From Sporomusaceae bacterium (lineage in GTDB: Bacteria > Bacillota > Negativicutes > Sporomusales > UBA7701): a DNA stretch of 64,000 bases. Position 1 is the stretch's first letter. Every line of letters starts with the position of its first letter. The notes beneath the pieces were generated by a model, which had not been told where the DNA came from, did no database searches, and worked only from the letters and a program-made list of their open reading frames with translations. Location of the stretch: contig JAVKTQ010000001.1 of assembly GCA_031460455.1 (NCBI GenBank), forward strand, positions 62,001 through 126,000, given 5' to 3'. Made by a program: the position numbers and the translations under genes. Shown here piece after piece: positions 61,644 to 64,000 of the stretch.

Positions 61644-61669
61644 CCGGCCCGCCCCAGGCTGTTTTTTTT
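61625..61669 (+). terminator. Rho-independent terminator before xseA
   Basis: CTGGGG (inside the end of the small ORF) pairs with CCCCAG, extended by CCG/CGG, followed after GCTG by eight T. Confidence 0.6.
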
Positions 61670-61729
61670 GCGCGGCTATTGTATTATTACAGTATATAAC
61701 ACGGCATGACGACTGGCAGGGTGAGATTA

Positions 61730-62971
61730 TTGAACATACTCAGCGTAGGGGCGGTCACCCGCTACATAAAGGCGCTCTTCGAACAGGACGGGGCCCTCGC
61801 GGACGTTATGGTGCGCGGCGAGATTTCCAACTTCAAGCGCCACTACTCCGGTCATTGTTACTTCACCCTCAAGGACAGCGACGCGACGCTGCGGGCGGTG
61901 ATGTTCCGCGGCCGGGCCCAACTGCTCAGATTCGAGCCCAAGGACGGCCTCAAGGTTATCGCCGGCGGCCAGATTTCCATTTTCGAGCGGGATGGCCAAT
62001 ACCAGCTCTACGTCGATCAGCTTATCCCCGAGGGCGTCGGCGAGCTCAGCCTCGCTTTTGCCCAGCTAAAGGACAAGCTCACCGCCGAAGGGCTGTTCGA
62101 CGACAGCCGCAAGCGGCCGCTGCCGATCCTGCCGCAGGCCGTCGGCATCATCACTTCGCCTACCGGGGCGGCGGTGCGGGACGTCATCACCGTGGCCAAG
62201 CGCCGTCATCCCGGCATCAGCCTTGTTCTCGTGCCGGTGCAGGTCCAGGGACCGGAGGCCCCTGCCCAGATCGTCCGGGCGCTAGAGATACTCAATCGCC
62301 TGCGCCAGACCGAGGTCATCATCGTCGGCCGCGGCGGCGGTAGTATCGAAGAACTTTGGGCCTTCAACGACGAGAGCGTGGTACGGGCGATCGCCGCCTC
62401 CAAACTGCCTGTTGTGTCGGCGGTTGGCCACCAGACCGATTACACCCTCGCCGATTTCGCCGCCGACCGGCGGGCGGCCACGCCTTCTCAGGCGGCCGAA
62501 CTTGTCGTGCCCGATGTCCGCGAGTTGGACAAGTATGTGAGGACGCTGCGGGCCATGCTCGAGACTCACACCCGCGCCCTCCTTACCGGACGGCGCCGTC
62601 GCCTCGACATGTGCCTGGCCAGTAGGCTGTTCGAACGGCCGGAGCGTCTTTTCGCCGACCGGCGGCAGACGGTTGACCTCTTGCTCCAGCGTCTCCAGCA
62701 GGCGCTTAAGACGATAGTAACCGCCAAGCAGCACGGCCTCAAGGTGGCGGCGGAGAAGCTAGCGATGCTCGACCCGCTGGCAGTGTTGGCCCGCGGCTAC
62801 AGCATCACCCGCACCCCCGAAGGACAGGTGGTGCGCCGGGCGGCTTCTGTCTCGCCCGGGCAGTTCCTGGAAGTGGTGCTCGGCCAAGGCCGGCTTGATG
62901 TACAAGTAATCTGGGCTGAGGAGGAATACGACAGTGCGCAAAAAGGCCCGCGAACAGGACGTATGTTTTGA
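61730..62971 (+). CDS. xseA: Exodeoxyribonuclease VII large subunit
   Basis: Large subunit of exonuclease VII, which degrades single-stranded DNA into oligonucleotides. The protein (413 residues from TTG 61730, 421 if ATG 61706 is used) has the N-terminal OB domain (VRGEISNFKRHYSGHCYFTLK, ending about residue 60), the catalytic domain with ITSPTGAAVRDVI, VGRGGGSIEELWAFN and SAVGHQTDYTLAD, and a C-terminal coiled coil. TTG 61730 follows AGGGTGAG and starts NILSVGAVTRY, the conserved beginning; ATG 61706 has no ribosome binding site. xseB overlaps by 38 bases. Confidence 0.95.
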   Translation: MNILSVGAVTRYIKALFEQDGALADVMVRGEISNFKRHYSGHCYFTLKDSDATLRAVMFRGRAQLLRFEPKDGLKVIAGGQISIFERDGQYQLYVDQLIPEGVGELSLAFAQLKDKLTAEGLFDDSRKRPLPILPQAVGIITSPTGAAVRDVITVAKRRHPGISLVLVPVQVQGPEAPAQIVRALEILNRLRQTEVIIVGRGGGSIEELWAFNDESVVRAIAASKLPVVSAVGHQTDYTLADFAADRRAATPSQAAELVVPDVRELDKYVRTLRAMLETHTRALLTGRRRRLDMCLASRLFERPERLFADRRQTVDLLLQRLQQALKTIVTAKQHGLKVAAEKLAMLDPLAVLARGYSITRTPEGQVVRRAASVSPGQFLEVVLGQGRLDVQVIWAEEEYDSAQKGPRTGRMF

Positions 62972-63191
62972 GGATGCGTTAGACAAATTAGAATCAATCG
63001 TGAAAGAATTGGAAAAAGGCGAACTACCGCTGGAGGACGCCCTGGGCAGGTTCGCCGAGGGGGTCGGCCTGTCGCAGATCTGCCTGGCCAAGCTCGGCGC
63101 CGCCGAACAGGCTGTCGACAAGATCATCCGCGAGGAAAAAGGGCAGCTCAACGAATACCCGCTCAAGATACAGGAGAACGAAAAATGCTGA
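62934..63191 (+). CDS. xseB: Exodeoxyribonuclease VII small subunit
   Basis: Small subunit that coats the XseA coiled coil. The 85-residue helical protein carries the family core FEDALDKLESIVKELEKGEL and LEDALGRFAEGVGL. It starts at GTG 62934 behind GAGGAGGAA inside the end of xseA, a 38-base overlap. It in turn overlaps ispA by seven bases. Confidence 0.95.
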   Translation: MRKKAREQDVCFEDALDKLESIVKELEKGELPLEDALGRFAEGVGLSQICLAKLGAAEQAVDKIIREEKGQLNEYPLKIQENEKC

Positions 63192-64000
63192 AAGAGTACT
63201 GCCGCAGTCAGGTCGCGCTGATCGACCGGGCCCTGGACGAAATGCTCCCGCCGGCTTATCCGCCGGTAATATACGAGGCCATGCGCTACAGCCTGTTCGC
63301 CGGCGGCAAGCGGCTGCGCCCTATCCTGCTGATGGCGGCGGCCGACGCGGCCGGGGGCGACGGCCGGCAATACCTCCACGTGGCCGGCGGGCTTGAGATG
63401 ATTCATACCTACTCGCTCATCCACGACGATCTGCCGGCGATGGACGACGACGACTACCGGCGGGGCAAACTCACCAACCATAAGGTGTTCGGCGACGGCA
63501 TGGCCATCCTTGCCGGCGACGGCCTCCTGACGGCCGCCTTCGAAGTTATGCTCGCCCAGCCTGGCGTCACCCCGGCCACCCTTGTAGCCGTAGTGCGCGA
63601 AGTGGCTGCCGCCGCAGGTGCCGCCGGCATGGTCGGCGGGCAGGCGGTCGACCTGCAGTCGGCCGGCAAGGCAATCGACTTCGACACCCTCAGGTACATG
63701 CACCGGGCCAAGACCGGGGCGCTTTTCAAGGCCGCCATCCGCTCCGGCGCCATCCTGGCCGGCGCGTCCGCCGAAAAGCTGGCCGCGCTGACCGAATACG
63801 CCGAACAATTCGGTCTCGCTTTCCAGATAACCGACGACATCCTCGACGTCACCGGCGACGAGGCCAAGATCGGCAAACCGGTCGGCAGCGACGAAAAAAA
63901 CTGCAAATCCACCTACGTCTCGCTCCATTCGCTGGCCGGCGCACGGGAGATGGCCGCAGCCGCCGTGTCATCGGCGCTCGCCGCCCTCGACGGCTTCGGC
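63185..64000 (+). CDS. ispA: Geranylgeranyl/farnesyl diphosphate synthase (partial, cut by window end)
   Basis: The frame is open to the last base: 272 codons are visible and the true end lies outside. IspA builds C15 (or C20) isoprenyl diphosphate from IPP and DMAPP. The first aspartate-rich motif is DDLPAMDDD (starting Asp81), the second DDILD starts at Asp217, and FAGGKRLRPILL is the IPP-binding segment. The extra residues between the first motif's aspartates (DDxxxxD) are usual in bacterial short-chain synthases. nusB-xseA-xseB-ispA is the standard Firmicute order; dxs is expected next. Confidence 0.95.
   Translation, partial: MLKEYCRSQVALIDRALDEMLPPAYPPVIYEAMRYSLFAGGKRLRPILLMAAADAAGGDGRQYLHVAGGLEMIHTYSLIHDDLPAMDDDDYRRGKLTNHKVFGDGMAILAGDGLLTAAFEVMLAQPGVTPATLVAVVREVAAAAGAAGMVGGQAVDLQSAGKAIDFDTLRYMHRAKTGALFKAAIRSGAILAGASAEKLAALTEYAEQFGLAFQITDDILDVTGDEAKIGKPVGSDEKNCKSTYVSLHSLAGAREMAAAAVSSALAALDGFG

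Overview
The window is a GC-rich (roughly 60 % by eye) bacterial chromosome segment in which every gene I accept lies on the + strand. Gene content and order point to an endospore-forming member of the Firmicutes/Bacillota: spoIID, a complete eight-gene spoIIIA operon, a 6S RNA gene beside ltaE/rarA, and two long blocks syntenic with Bacillus subtilis. The dispersed intergenic repeats and high GC make me favour the Negativicutes (a Sporomusa-like organism), but that placement is inference. No phage, transposase, CRISPR array, tRNA or rRNA is visible.

Layout. 1-1929: terminator of an upstream unit, then pduL and a butyrate kinase (acyl-CoA to acyl-phosphate to acid plus ATP). 2054-8472: ruvCAB (Holliday junction processing), queH, a small membrane protein, spoIID, queA and tgt (queuosine tRNA modification around a sporulation gene). 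8531-13378: yajC, 5-formyl-THF cyclo-ligase, a SpoIIE-like phosphatase / P-loop protein / HD protein trio, then secD and secF from a near-consensus promoter. 13513-18276: an accessory stretch with two membrane proteins of unknown role and a magnesium-chelatase-like AAA+ ATPase plus VWA pair. 18432-24637: LapA-like protein, recJ, bifunctional rel, dtd and a metallo-hydrolase. 24656-24790: first copy of a dispersed repeat. 24812-30883: AI-2E family membrane protein, fur, hemZ, hisS, aspS. 30884-31532: 650 bases without an annotated protein gene, holding a stem-loop, the 6S RNA and a tiny membrane ORF interrupted by UGA. 31533-37205: ltaE, rarA, then iscR-nifS-nifU-mnmA (Fe-S assembly and tRNA thiolation). 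37354-39351: small-protein cluster and a second AI-2E protein. 39473-47640: alaS, ireB, an inserted aldo/keto reductase and a second repeat copy, ruvX, DUF1292, mltG, a tRNA wobble-uridine hydroxylation/methylation pair and DUF4911. 47758-52995: class B PBP, TldE/PmbA-like protein, aroQ, Xaa-Pro peptidase, efp. 53125-58710: zinc-ribbon protein and spoIIIAA-AH. 58892-64000: Asp23, AmaP, DUF2273, nusB, a TsaD-like paralogue, a 45-residue membrane protein, xseA, xseB and the start of ispA, cut by the window end.

Most of the segment is conserved housekeeping. The parts that do not fit the conserved backbone are the ChlI-like/VWA module, the phosphatase/P-loop/HD trio, the aldo/keto reductase plus repeat wedged between ireB and ruvX, the interrupted mini-ORF next to the 6S RNA, and two promoter-embedded inverted repeats. 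I found no single clearly new biological system; the ChlI-like/VWA module is the best candidate.
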